A DNA stretch of 64,000 nucleotides, from NCBI GenBank assembly GCA_007844125.1, contig CM017557.1:57674857-57738856 (forward strand), written 5' to 3'. The notes beneath the pieces were generated by a model, which was not told the origin of the DNA, searched no databases, and worked only from the letters and a program-made list of their open reading frames with translations. Below, piece by piece: positions 46,793 to 58,930 of the stretch (position 1 is the first letter of the stretch; each line of letters starts with the position of its first letter). The position numbers and the translations under genes are program-made. Origin of the DNA: Sinonovacula constricta (lineage: Eukaryota > Mollusca > Bivalvia > Cardiida > Solecurtidae).

Positions 46793-49700
46793 CTATGAAA
46801 ATGAATACAGAATGATTTAATATTGAAGATGTTGTCATGCAAAAAAAGCAGAAAAAATATTCTTTAAGGCAATAAACAAACAGCACTTTACGCTAAGGGC
46901 TATAGCAAATACACCCACCCTGCTCTCTGTTTGTGAATATCTCTCCTATATCAATGAAGTACAAGGCAATTTTAAAAAGTACAATATGAAAATGCTTAGA
47001 CATTTTAGCAATTTGACAAGACATTTTATTTACCATAATAAACATCAAACTGCAATTGCAGCACTTGTAACAAGACACTGTAAACAGACATCAAAATTGA
47101 TGCAAAACAAAATGATATAGTTTGGACATCATTTTAAGTCTGATTATCATTTAAAGGGGAAATAACTCTTCCAAGAGTCATCTAATAGTAAATAAAATAG
47201 CAGGTCCACAGGTTCTTAAAGGATAATTGTTAGGTTTCAACAAAGTTGACACAAAAACTGTAAAGTGAAGAAGCATGGAGAAAACTGAATCTTAAAAATT
47301 ATTAAAAGGACTCTTTTACACTGATGGTAATGAAAATTTCATGTTGCGTAACATAATTGTGAAGTTTCATCAAACACAATGCCCATGAACATTTGCAAAT
47401 GTAAAGAGAGCAATTGTTGGTGTTTAAATCTTGAAAAAGGCAATTTGATGAAAATTTGAGTGTGAGCATTTTCAGAAAAAAATATGATTATATTAAATAT
47501 AATAACATTTCCCTCTGGAAGAATTTTTTTTTTAAGTTTTTTTTTTAGTTATTACCACTTTGTTCTGTTTGGATTAAGTCCTGCTTTTGGCAGAAAATAA
47601 ATGCTGAAAGGTCGTCAAGTTTTTCTGCAGTGCACTGTGGTTCTTTCTAGACAATAATCAGGGGTCTTTCTATTCCATTACTAGCTAGACATTTTTAATG
47701 AACATTATTGTGTCATTGTTACGTACAATTTGTTCCAAAAGCAAAAAAACTAAATGATCACTTACATAACAAGCCTAATTTGTCATGTTATGCTATAAAA
47801 AAAACACTAAATTATTACTTACTAGGCGCTGGTGTAGTTTTCTGAATTGCTGCTTGGATTTTCACTTTGTCTGCCTCCTGGTCTTGACCTTGGTTGACTG
47901 GTTCCCTGCCTGTTTCCTTGTCTGGTACCCTTTCTGTGTCTACAGGTTTAGACTGGCTCCCACCAGACTTAGAACTGCTAGACGGGAAACCATCAGAACT
48001 ACTTCCAGTGTTGGGACTTGGTTTTTTGACTCCACCAGAAGCTGCAAATAATATGCGGGTAATAAGATTTATATAATATGTATGTAACAGTATACACACA
48101 GTAATGGTCATTACTGTGATGTTCTCTCATTGGTAGAAGATGAACTGGAAGATGCCCATATGAATGCTGAGGTTCAGACAGGGATTCCAACCCATGCGGT
48201 AACTGCCCAGACCCTTATACATTTGCAGTCTTGTTAAACTGATTGTCTAGTATGGTAACAACTCCATGACAATTTAAATTGTGTTGTTTTATTTCTATAC
48301 AGCAGTTTGAACCACATTGATGGCAAATTTTAATTAACAGTCAATATGTAAGGTGTTTTTTATATTTAATATGGTTATATTGGCGATGTCTAGCTAATTA
48401 TTGGCGAAGGAAGACCCTAGACGTATATCTGGGTAAAACACACGACAAACCACAGGTTAGCTGGAAAACCTCCTCACATGAAAGTTCTCGCCCTGACTGG
48501 GACCCAAACCCACGCAGTGAGGGGCTGATGAGTTTCAAGTCAGCGACTCTAGTCGCTCGGCAAAGGGCGCCCCTAAATATGTGAGATCCCCGAAAAAAAT
48601 TAATACAAAAATATACTTTTTTTATACCTAACCTTTAAACAGGAGTATATATTACATATAACATATATTATTTTAATTACTACTTTTAGATTTTAACCAA
48701 GAAACATCATTTACCTTCTGCTGGCTTGTCAACAAATGGTGTGTTGTCACTGTTCACAACATCTAAAAAAGAAATTAGTTCATTTTAATTAGTGCTGCTA
48801 ACACTGTTATACTATGCAACAAATGAGAGCCAGATAGCGTAATTAGTAAGCAATATATCTGCACTTATTCAGCCAGCGATCATATATTCGTTAAAGTCTT
48901 GAAAATAAATACAAGGTTACCAAAACAATTCTCAGGAATGTGCACCTACATCCAAAGCAAATTTCTTACATGATATACCTCAAAGTAAATATACATTTGC
49001 ACAGTTCAAATTGCCTTTGTAATTGGTTAGCCTAAAGGGCTCTATGACATGAAAACTTGTAACTTTGGCATTTTTATGAACATTTGGAAAATATAACCAG
49101 TTTTGAAATAACTGTAGTTTTAGAAAAAATATTTAAAACCCGCTTTCATCCAGGTACCTCATTTGGACCCAAATTTACAAATTGCATCACAAATATCATT
49201 TTAAAAGTTCACATGCTTGATGAAATTGTCTCTCCTTGCCGATTTTTCTTTTTATATATCACCTACTTTAAAAAAACAGTTAAAAACAGATTTTGACTGT
49301 TTAAATATTCTTTACATACAAAAGTATATATTTGCTTTCTATTTTACTGAATTGGTTTATTAGTTTATAAAGATCAGTGTATTTCTTGTGTATGTGACAA
49401 TATATATATATATATAGCATTGTAACATCATAATTATGTTACCATCTAATTAATTTGCCATTAAGTTACCATGAAAGGAACAAATACAAGATCCACATAA
49501 ATACATCTTATATGCTTATATCAAATAAATGCTGACACTTAAACAGGTTAGCCAGGTGTCTAAGATTTACTCTCTTATATGCAAAATATGCTGACTCTAT
49601 TTTATTTGTTTATACATATTTATTTTTTTATACTCTTAAACAGTGAATCTGATATATGTTGATCAGGCAAGATAATAAATTGCATAATTATCTTTTATCT

Positions 49701-52700
49701 GATGTGGTCCTTCTTCTCATAAAATGCAAGCCCCAAACCAATTTAAAGAAAAAATAAATTTAAATTAAAAATAATCATGCATTTTTATTTTGATTAAAAC
49801 AAAATTACATATATGATCATGTAACAGTTAAACATTTTGAAAAATTAGCCATCTTCTAACAAGTAAGAATAAAATTCTTATTTGCCAAATAATTTATATA
49901 TATGTTTACCAATATATGTATAATTAATGTCAATATCTTGCCAACATTTCAAGTATGATTTGTTGTTTTTTTTAATCAAAAAATTAAGAAGTAAACATGC
50001 ATGCTGGCAGTTGCTCACACAATATTATAGCTGAAATAACAAGAAAAAGCTACACATTAAACATGCAGCAGCAAACAAAATCAAAAATAAATTAAAGGTT
50101 ACTGGAAAAACTTAAAAAGGGAGACACACAAAGCACACCAACACTGTAAAACACCCAAAATAATAAGAGTTCAAGTGATATCTGGAGTGACACAGTGACT
50201 TCTAACATTACCATAAGTGCTCTCGATAAGTGCTAACAGGGTACATTGGTGGAATGGAAATTGTCTCCCTTGTTAGTTTTTATACAAGGTATTCCAAACT
50301 GTAAATAGGTCCTTTTAGTTATAATTTTATAACTTTATCACCTGTTTTTTTATGTAGATATTGCAATTACAAACTGACGAATTTCTTACTTCTGCATAAA
50401 TACAAATTTAAATAAATTCATTTAAATACTTATAGAGAAAGGCAGAAAAGTTAACATACACTCCAAACAGCACAAGCATAAAAAAACAAATGAAATGACC
50501 TAGTTGCATTAAGGGTTTATTCAAGACTATTTATTAATGTCTCACATTCTACCAAGGAAACTACTTAAAGTTCTATAAACTAAAAATGTCTATCCCTCTC
50601 AGTACAGAAAGAAGTTACCAATTTACCTTAATTGACAAAGTTACTCAAAAAGAATAAAAATTACAATGTTAATATTATAATTGGATACTTTCTCTGGAAT
50701 GAATAACAATACAAAGCAGATACAAAAGGAACAGACAGAAAAAAAAAACAGTGCTAAAATACATCATTTTTGCAACATGTGACATCTCAAGTGTACAACA
50801 ATAGATGGGTGTATCTAACCACATAGGTATAGACAGGAAAACAACAGAGCTAAAATACAACATTTATGCAACATGTGACAGCACATGTGTACAACACTTG
50901 ATGGGTGTTACTAACCACCTAGGTATAGACAGGAAAAACAACAGTGCTAAAATACAACATTTATGCAACATGTGACAGCACATGTGTACAACAATAGATG
51001 GGTGTAACTAACCACCTAGGTACATTTGTATAGACAGGAAAAACAACAGTGCTAAAATACAACATTTATGCAACATGTGACAGCACATGTGTACAACAAT
51101 AGATGGGTGTTACTAACCACCTAGGTATAGACAGGAAAAACAACAGTGCTAAAATACAACATTTATGCAACATTAGACATCGCAAATGTACAACACTAGA
51201 TGGGCGTTACTAAGAACACCTGTGTCACTTGGAGTCCAGCAGTTGTGATGGTGAAGTTCTATTTTTTGCAATTAAACTAATGAAGATACAGACGATCTGA
51301 CACAAGTTATCACTTAATACAAACATTTCTTAAACGAGTTCCAAAAGGCAATATTAAGCACACCTATAATGAGCTTACTTTTGTTTTTCGTGGACAGGTT
51401 TCATAAATATTTGTATGAAATGATGAGTGTCATATTCTGTTTATCATATATTTTTAATAGCCAATATACAATTTTATGAAATTTTAACAACAATACAAGG
51501 TGAAATTGTGGTATGCGACAATCTGTATTATGACTGAATTTTTTTTTACATTAGTGTAAAATAAGAATACATTTCATGGGTGTATTGAATGAAAAACAAG
51601 AGGAATTTTGTGATAAATTTAAAGAATTATACAGTTCTTGTGAAGAGTACTTCTGCAACTCGTAAGATTTCCATGTTTCAAGTATGCTGAGTTAAAGTTA
51701 CTGTCCAGATAAGAATTGTGATAATGTTATCACCGCTGATAAGGACAGACAATGGGGTGATCTCTATGTGTCTGCCTGGGTATAAGGGAAACAAAAATAA
51801 ATATTTATGTCAATATTGCAATATATATTATAACACAGAAGGTGCATCAAAAACAATTTGTTAACAATAAATAATGAATGAATTACTACATCTAGGGGCA
51901 AGAATTAAAAAAAAATATATATAAAATATAAAAACATTCATTTATAATGCAAGTAAACATTTGTTTAAGGGTATGTTAAAAATAATATGGCGAGTTGCAA
52001 AACAGTTTATTTTACAAGCAATAAAAACACTTCCTGGATATATGCAGTGTTAACAAATAATAAGCATTGCATAGTACAACATGGTTACAAGATATTTTAT
52101 TAAAACTACATCAAAGGGGATACACCATATTTACAACAATGCTTGTACCTGGCCTATACTCCTCATAGTCCACATCCGAGTTGGGAGGCAGTCGCCGGGA
52201 CTCAAACTCATCCGGATAATAATATTCATCCTTCAGCTGGTCCCACACAGGAAATGTGTGCCTCCCTCTAGTAGGCTGGTACCCCTGATCATAGTAAGCA
52301 GGGTATCGGGATCCTGCATGGCCTGATGGTCTACTGCGAGAATCCGGGTACCGGTCATTGAATCGATCATATGACGGGCGCCTGTTGTTACTTGGGCGTC
52401 GGTAAGAATCAAATCTACCAGAAGGATTGACTCTATTGGGGAAAGCACCATTTGTGTTGTCATAAATAGTGTCCACTGCATCGTATTTGCTGTCAACGGT
52501 ATCTATATTAACCTTGTCTGTATCATATTTACTTCCTGGTGTCTTCCTGTTTTCTTCAGCCATATCTGGAGTCTTGTTCTGTTTTCTATCATTTACTCTA
52601 TCAGCACCTGAGGAGGGTCTGCCTTTCTTCCCGCTGATTCTGGGAGAGTCGCTATCATAAGATAGTCCCATCCAAGGGTAGTCTATGAGGTCTTCCGAAG

Positions 52701-55700
52701 GTTTGCTTGCTCCCTGCCCTATCTTCTGACCAGGAACTGTTGACTGGGTAGGAGATCCTATCTGCAGCTTCGACTTGGTTGAAGGCGGATATGTTCTTAA
52801 CTTAGTTTTCGAGCTTTCATCCACTTCTGCTGAATTGCGACCATAAGTTTCCTCCTCAGCATGACCAGCCTGGACTTTGTTATCACTTGATTCACTGTTT
52901 CTTGCTAATGTGTCAGAATATTCTTGAGTTGCAGCTTTGATGTTCTCATCATCATAATTCTGAGGACGGTTTTTGGAACTTCTAGATGGTTCCTGATCAA
53001 ACTGGTTTGGGAATGACAAAAACCGGTTATCAAAGACATCAGAATCTCCATTATCTGTCTCAACTGGTTTATTATCAAGCTTGTATTGCTTTTCAGGACT
53101 GGGTGTTACAGCAGCCAGTTTACTGACTGTTGTGACAGGTGGAGGGTGGGTGACTCCTTGATCAGAAGAAACAGTCGGCTTCAGCACATTTTTCTTTGGC
53201 GTTTCATTTTGTTGAAGTGGAATTCTCTGACCTGTAGCCGAGTTTTGCTGTGCAGCTGCTTGATTGTTCTGATTCACTGGCTGCTGAGCGGGTATTACAG
53301 GATTCTGAAGGTATGGGATGTAACCATTCTGCCCAGGTATGTATCCCTGTGGATTAGTAGGATACTGAATTGGGCCTGGGTAGACTGAGGCCCCAAGACC
53401 AGCATTCTTGTTAAGAAATGGCCACTGACCGCCAATCTGATTACCAGTCTGAGGCAAACTAGGCCCTACATTCTGATTGGCTAATCCTGGTACATAGTAC
53501 TGTCCACCAATGTTTTGATTGGCTGGAATCTGTACAGGAAAAATTTGATTGGCTGAAGCCTGCTGCTGGTTTTTAGGAGGTCCTGGCATTGGAAAGCCAT
53601 ATGGAAACTGAGAGTCTTTGGTATTTGGATACTGAGCAGTGAGAGAAGGGTTTCCATAAATAGTGTTACCAGTAAGATCATCTTCATCCTGGTAAGCTGC
53701 ATGTAATAAAGTAGGTAAAACTTTTGTTAGAAGCAATCATGTTTTGTTAGAAAACAATAAACGTTCGCCTAGTTCAGTACAAACAACTGCCTATAAGATT
53801 GCAAACACATAGAAAACTATCAAGGATTGGTAGCTTGACATTCCCATAAACCAAATCCACATATATTCAAACAATGAAAATTCCTGGAAAACAGGCTCAC
53901 AAAATTTTAATTCCGTAGTATTTGATAAGAAGATACTTGATATCAATTCTGAAAGCTTACTAAGTGATAAAGAGTGCAAAACAACCTCAATATTGTCTTT
54001 TGGACAAAGACATAAAAAAAATCCTAAAATCCTAAATTACAACTGTTTTCAAAAATGTGGAAGATAAACCAAAGGACATAAAAGTTTTGTTTTTTTTAAA
54101 TCTAAAATTAAGAGCTTCATACTTTCTTCAATGACCGGTACACAGATTTAATAACTAATAAATACTTTTTGCAGGCTTAAAAATGATTTGTATCTTAAAT
54201 GGTATAGTGCATAAAACTGATCATCTTGCAGTATGACAAGAGTAAATATTTCCCAGGAATTTTCATTTTTTTCTATGCCACCTCTACCTTCACCAGGTTT
54301 GAACCCCTAACTCCTGGTATCTACCTGTAATTTTCATTCCTGTACATATTCTGAAGCAAAGTAATAGCAGAAAAAAGGCTATAGAATCCTATCACTTACC
54401 GGTATACATTTATCAAAGGGAGATAACTGAACATAAATGACCACTCTTTGGTAGAATATATTCCAATTGCATTACAGAAATATAATGTACTTATTCTTTC
54501 TCAAATCTAATATATAAAAATAACATAATTTTCAGCATTATACCTCCTTGCAGAACTTTAAAAAAAGCTCATCTTTATTTATATAAAGTCTTTAAATATA
54601 AAATAATAGGAAGACTATCATTAAAAAAGAAAAAATGTAACTGATTTTAGAAGCATAAAAAAAAAGAAAAATATTTCTCTAAATATTATTTTTATGGAAT
54701 CTGTTTAAATATGAACACAGCTGAAAATCATTTATTGTCTAATATTTGGAATAATAATTATAATTTATGGTCTGATGAAATATACAGAATAATTACGGTA
54801 CTAAATCTAAAGAAAAACTAGCAGTACCAGGGCATACTATAAGTAAATTATCAATTTTAAAAGAAAATGTGCTAGGCTTTGTGATTTCCATGTTAAAGGT
54901 CATATTTTTCTATTTTAAGTTCATTGCATTCTGTCAAAATACAACCTTCTCTAATCATAAAATGTACACACTTGTGGCAGCAGAAAACATTTTACACACA
55001 CTTGGACAACATGAGTACCATTTATCAACTGGAGCCTTGTGACGTCCCTTTGATGTATCATCAATATAAACAACGCTATGAGGTTGAAAGATGGTACCTG
55101 ACAGTTTGGACATTTTTTTCTCCTCAAGTAGGTCATTATTACCTGAAAAGGTCTTGCAAAATACTGTTCATTCATTCATTAAATCAGTGTGAACAGTTCA
55201 GCATAAATCTACACTCGTCACTGCATACAGGTACTTCTTATCTGAGAAATGTTGCTGAGAGCTGTTTTTAATCTAAAAAATCCCTGTAACAACTTGCTTT
55301 TTGATTAAGTTATCTCATCATCCTGGCAATTCACTCTGACATAGATATCTTTTTTTAGCTGAGGTCACAAATGAGCATGTTTATTGATTTGGAAAAGAAT
55401 GAGTTATTTTTGTTTCACAATTGGTACTGAGTAACAATATAGATATTACAATTTAAAATTGTCTTTACCTAGATTAAAGTACAAGTTTAGTAAAAAATTA
55501 TATTTCTCAAAGCAGAGGCAAGGTATTGTTACACGTATTTGACAAAGGCAAACTGTCAGGTACCACCTTAAAAAAATCATGAGTGTAAAAAAATTTGGCT
55601 TCGCATTCAATCAGAACTTTTCAACATAAAGTTGTATTTCCCGACTCAACAGTTTCAGAAATTGTCAGATGTGTCATGGAAATCAAAGAGCCTAGCTTAA

Positions 55701-57368
55701 AATTCTTTTTTTTTAAATTCATGCAGCATAAATGAGGAAAAAAAGAAGTCTGAGGAGTAAAATGAGGTTTATCTTTTCATGTTAAAAATGCGATTTTTTA
55801 AAATGTCCATTTTCTTAAATTTAAAGATTTGTAAATGGTAAAAATGATTCTTTGGCCAGAATATATGTAAACTTATCAAAGATTTAGCATGCAATAACTT
55901 GTTTTTATGAAATAATGCAATAATAATTCTAATGTTAATTACATGTATATGTGCTTTTGTGAAATGACACAATAGTGTTAAATAAACTTATTTTATGGGT
56001 GGAATCTTTGGTACTAATATCTCCCTTACAATTGTGACATGTAGAAACATGAAATATAATAAAATTACAGAGATAGAAAACAGAAAATAATTTCAAATGT
56101 TGTGACATTCAACAAAAGAAAAAAAAACATTGGAAATATGCATTGTTCAATGGAAAACCAAATTTATATCAGGTTCAAGATATTTGCTAAACTTCAGCGT
56201 GAAGGTTTTTTTCTCTTCTGTTTTTGAAAGCAAACAAAGAAAACAGTAAAATATTTAAAAATAAGCCAAAATTAAAATATGTGTAAGTAATTATGATTTA
56301 GTGTAGATTTTGAATGGGATATTAAAAAACAAAAACTAAAACATTGCTTAAAAATAAAATAAAAAATTATTTAAATGAAAGAAACAGTCAATAAACAGCC
56401 TAAGAATGTCTTCTCGATGATTCAGTGAACTAAAAAATTAAAAAATGTCAAACAGGTGAAGATTTTGCAAATTATTAATGTTAATCTGCTCTGTTTCATT
56501 TGTCAAAGGCACACAGATTCTAACTGATGAGTAAAATGTGGGTTTAAATAAGTAGAACCTTACCTGGTATCTGTTGTTGAGATGGACAGTTTTCTTCATC
56601 AGATCCGTCAACACACTCGGAGCGTCCATTACACCTGTACACACCAGGGATACAGTCTCTCATGGACGGTCCATATGCCACATTGTCACACTCAAACTCA
56701 TCCACCTGGCACCGCTTGCCTGGAATTCAAACACATTTAAAATTAATGAAAATAATGTATTGTGGATTACCGATAACTTCATAGGTTCAAGATACTCTAC
56801 AGTAAATTTTGTATTTAACAAAATTCTGCTTGTTAAACAATTATTACATTTACATAATTTTTAGGTTTGGAGAAACTGATTGCAAGTACTTACACAATTC
56901 TACGTTTGGATTGGATGGAATAGGATGGGATTTGCCGGCATTTTTTATTCTGTGTTTGGAAAGATATAAACAGGAGCAAAAGCGGACCATAGACAGCACA
57001 TTCCACTTTCTCTATGATAGATAGTAAAATAAAAATACTAAAAAGGGACAAAACTCTGCTAAAATTTAATTTAGGGTTACATACCCTTTAAAAAATGGCT
57101 TCTGATCTTGATAGTGAAAAAGTATTCCAAATCTGAAGAAAATCTCCTGGTTGATAATCAAGAAATGGACCTTAACAAAAGATTGACCCGCACCGACGGT
57201 GTCAAGATAATTACTACAATAGCTCCATATTTTTTCTTCGAAGAATAAACTTACGACAGACTCTATGTTTGGCATGGTAGCCCACCCTACACTGGCAGCT
57301 CTTCATCAGACATTCTGCATGGGGATCCTCACATTCAGTCTCATAGGAGGCACAGTATTCTCCAAGTC
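46365..57368 (-). CDS. type I membrane protein: EB/EGF-like + LDLa + disordered stalk + TM (5' incomplete)
   Basis: Exons in transcript order: 57368-57255, 56719-56564, 53696-52149, 48762-48715, 48041-47823 and 46792-46365 (stop TAA at 46367-46365). All introns are GT-AG and all are phase 1, giving at least 836 residues. Order: a Cys-rich module (YCASYETEC...CQCRVGYH); an LDL-receptor class A domain with six Cys and DGSDEENC; about 515 residues of disordered Pro/Gln/Asn- then Ser/Asp/Lys- then Arg/Tyr-rich sequence; a Ser/Thr/Pro linker; the transmembrane helix GPIVALALGLGITLIMLIFV; and a short tail with basic RNVKRRLRKGR ending EADYLINGMYL. The LDLa acidic motif implies calcium-dependent ligand binding outside the cell. 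Signal-peptide exons were not found. I do not recognise a named orthologue. Confidence 0.9.
47823..48041 (-). CDS. membrane-protein stalk exon
   Basis: Acceptor TATTATTTGCAG, donor GTAAGT, 219 bp, phase 1-1. Low-complexity Ser/Gly/Pro/Lys/Gln sequence (KPSPNTGSSSDGFPSSSSKS; AAIQKTTPAPS). It could be skipped without breaking the frame. Confidence 0.88.
48361..48585 (-). mobile_element. SINE family C, near complete
   Basis: Read on the minus strand: GCCGAGCGACTAGAGTCGCT (A box, Ser-type), GTGGGTTTGGGTCCC (B box) and a tail with TGTGAGGAGGTTTTCCAGCT. Intronic in the membrane-protein gene. Confidence 0.75.
48715..48762 (-). CDS. membrane-protein 48-bp micro-exon
   Basis: Acceptor TTTCTTTTTTAG, donor GTAAAT, 48 bp, phase 1-1. 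Encodes VVNSDNTPFVDKPAE. The splice sites are good and the phase fits both neighbours. It is short enough that alternative inclusion is plausible. Confidence 0.8.
48763..50239. other. intronic, AT-rich
   Basis: Intron between the micro-exon and the large stalk exon. A (TA)n run lies at 49399-49416. Nothing else recognised. Confidence 0.5.
50240..50550. mobile_element. family D element, intronic
   Basis: GGAAATTGTCTCCCTTGTTA at the left, ATTAAGGGTTTATTCAAGAC with TTAATGTCTCACATT at the right, and the GCACAAGCATAAAA interior block. The right terminus has lost its GGGGAGAC. Confidence 0.65.
50725..51215. repeat. ~97-bp minisatellite, five units, intronic
   Basis: AGGTATAGACAGG-type starts at 50825, 50921, 51018 and 51123 with a partial earlier unit from about 50725 (spacing 96, 97, 105; the last contains an 8-base insert). 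Each unit carries GTGCTAAAATACAACATTTA and GATGGGTGTTACTAACCACC. Confidence 0.9.
52149..53696 (-). CDS. membrane-protein giant stalk exon (516 codons, disordered)
   Basis: Acceptor ATTACATGCAG, donor GTACAAG, 1,548 bp, phase 1-1. It opens AYQDEDDLTGNTIYG, then Pro/Gln/Asn/Tyr-rich segments (PGLANQNVGPSLPQTGNQIG; YIPGQNGYIPYLQNPVIPAQ), an acidic Ser/Lys/Asp middle, and an Arg/Tyr/Pro-rich C-terminal third (SYRRPSNNRRPSYDRFNDRY). No Cys and no folded domain visible, so probably an extended extracellular stalk. It is the largest uninterrupted frame in the window and ends with good splice sites. Confidence 0.95.
53697..55082. other. intronic, AT-rich
   Basis: Nothing recognised apart from poly-A/T runs. 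Confidence 0.5.
55083..55571. mobile_element. TTAA-type MITE, intronic
   Basis: AGATGGTACCTGACAGTTTG at the left and CTGTCAGGTACCACCTTAAA at the right, with shared interior (TTTTTTTAGCTGAGGTCAC). About 490 bp. The left TTAA is lost. Confidence 0.75.
56564..56719 (-). CDS. membrane-protein LDLa-domain exon
   Basis: Acceptor TTTGAATTCCAG, donor GTAAGG, 156 bp, phase 1-1. The 51 codons hold exactly one LDL-receptor class A repeat: C-x6-C, C-IPG-x3-C, NG-x3-C and DGSDEENC. All six Cys and the Asp/Glu calcium ligands are present. It is followed by SQQQIPG. Confidence 0.95.
57255..57368 (-). CDS. membrane-protein Cys-rich (EB/EGF-like) exon, first exon visible
   Basis: Acceptor TTTTTCAATCTTGCAG, donor GTAAGT, 114 bp, phase 1-1. 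Encodes GEYCASYETECEDPHAEC, then LMKSCQCRVGYHAKHRVC. Six Cys with CQCRVGY like invertebrate EB modules or a short EGF-type fold. Because it enters in phase 1, at least one exon precedes it. Confidence 0.88.
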
Positions 57369-57884
57369 CTGCAAGATTGAAAAACAAAACAGTCCTGAAT
57401 AGAAACCATATAAAATCATTCAAATTCAACAATGTTAAATATAAAATCATTTAAATATAAAATCAAATCATCCCAAATCAAAATGTCAAACAGACAAAAA
57501 ATAAAAACAAGAGCTTGGCACTGCACATTGCGCAAGACAATTTAAGTGCTTGATGGTATAATGTAAGCTTCTAGTGAATGTATGCAAAATCTGCAAAAAA
57601 ATTCTATGTTGAACCAGTATCATTCTTTCACAAAATCCAACTGAAAATATTCATCTTAACTACAGTTGATGCTAATTATTTGCATACATAATTTCCCAGA
57701 CAAATTTATAAACCAAGAGGGCCTTAATCGCTCACCTGAGGACAAAGGCTTTTAGAAGGCTCATATCTGGCATCAAGTAATTAACAGTTATTTACTTTAG
57801 AAATTTTTGGTGACCATAAATGCGAACGATTTGGTTTGGTTTAACCCTGTCTTCTACCGTATGGTTTTTGATTTTTGAGATACA

Positions 57885-58112
57885 TTGCAGCAACCATTTA
57901 TACCCCTATAGCGACATCAAGCTGTTTTTGGTGGTGGAAGACCACAGACAAATGTCTGGGTAGAACCAGTGGCACACTGCAGGTCAACTGGGAGACCTCC
58001 ACACATTAAGTCCTTCGCCCCGAACGGGACTTAAACCCACGCGGCGTGAGCCTAAGCAGTCAGAGGAGTTACAAATCATCGCTCTACACCTAGGTCACTG
58101 TGCACCCCTCAC
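57885..58112 (-). mobile_element. SINE family C, near complete
   Basis: ATGTCTGGGTAGAACCAGTG, GGGAGACCTCCACACATTAA, GTCCTTCGCCCCGAACGGG and AAACCCACGCGG match the 48361-48585 copy. The right end GTGCACCCCT is the tRNA-like 5' end. Confidence 0.72.
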
Positions 58113-58674
58113 CTTATGGTAGGTGGGAGGTGGCTAACTTGCTACTTACATATTTTTAAAAATCTAAGATGGATTAAAAATCTAAAATTCATTTTTCATG
58201 TAGATAAATTTAAAATCATAGAAGGTTAAAAATTTAATTTCTAGCTTACTGAAAAAATTGTCCAAGAAAAGAAAAAAAATAATCAGAGAAGATTATACTT
58301 ATAACAAGGTGTATATCACAGATGATTTAAATCATAAAATAATACTTATTAAATCTGTAACACAAATGTTTTATAGATTTGAAGAACACTAACTTTATAA
58401 TATCAACTAATTATGTATCTCTTGGATTAGTTTCCATGAATTCTTATTGTATCACCAAGCTGTGGAGATTCTTTTCTGTATTTGATAAATTGTCAAAGTG
58501 CATAGAGAAAATTGCTGAATAAAGTAAATTTATTTAAGACAGATTTGTAGTATTTACTTTTACCTTTTAATGTAGCAGAAGGTTACATTGTCATATCTAT
58601 GAATCATATATACAACTGAGTATAGTGTTGTCCTCTATACAAATCATATAAACAATGTGGCATATGACAGTCAC

Positions 58675-58930
58675 TTGTGATGCGCCGATGATCGGAAGAT
58701 ATCAATTAGCGGCCTGTATAAGCTTTTAGATGTCGATAATCTATGTCATTTTCTCATAATCAATTAACAGTAGAGCGCTAACGCACTCCAAATAAAGATA
58801 CAGATTCTCGCTCACTCTCTACCATCGGCTCAGAGAGGAACGAACGACAACTCTGCATGGGAGATTGATTCTCGCTTTTAAACTTATCCAACCGTAAAGG
58901 GAAATCACTCTAAAAATTAAATGGCACCCC
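58675..58930. other. locally GC-richer patch, unassigned
   Basis: CTCGCTCACTCTCTACCATC and CAGAGAGGAACGAACGACAA stand out from the AT-rich surroundings. They could be a repeat fragment or a non-coding exon. No splice-consistent open frame was found. Confidence 0.3.
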
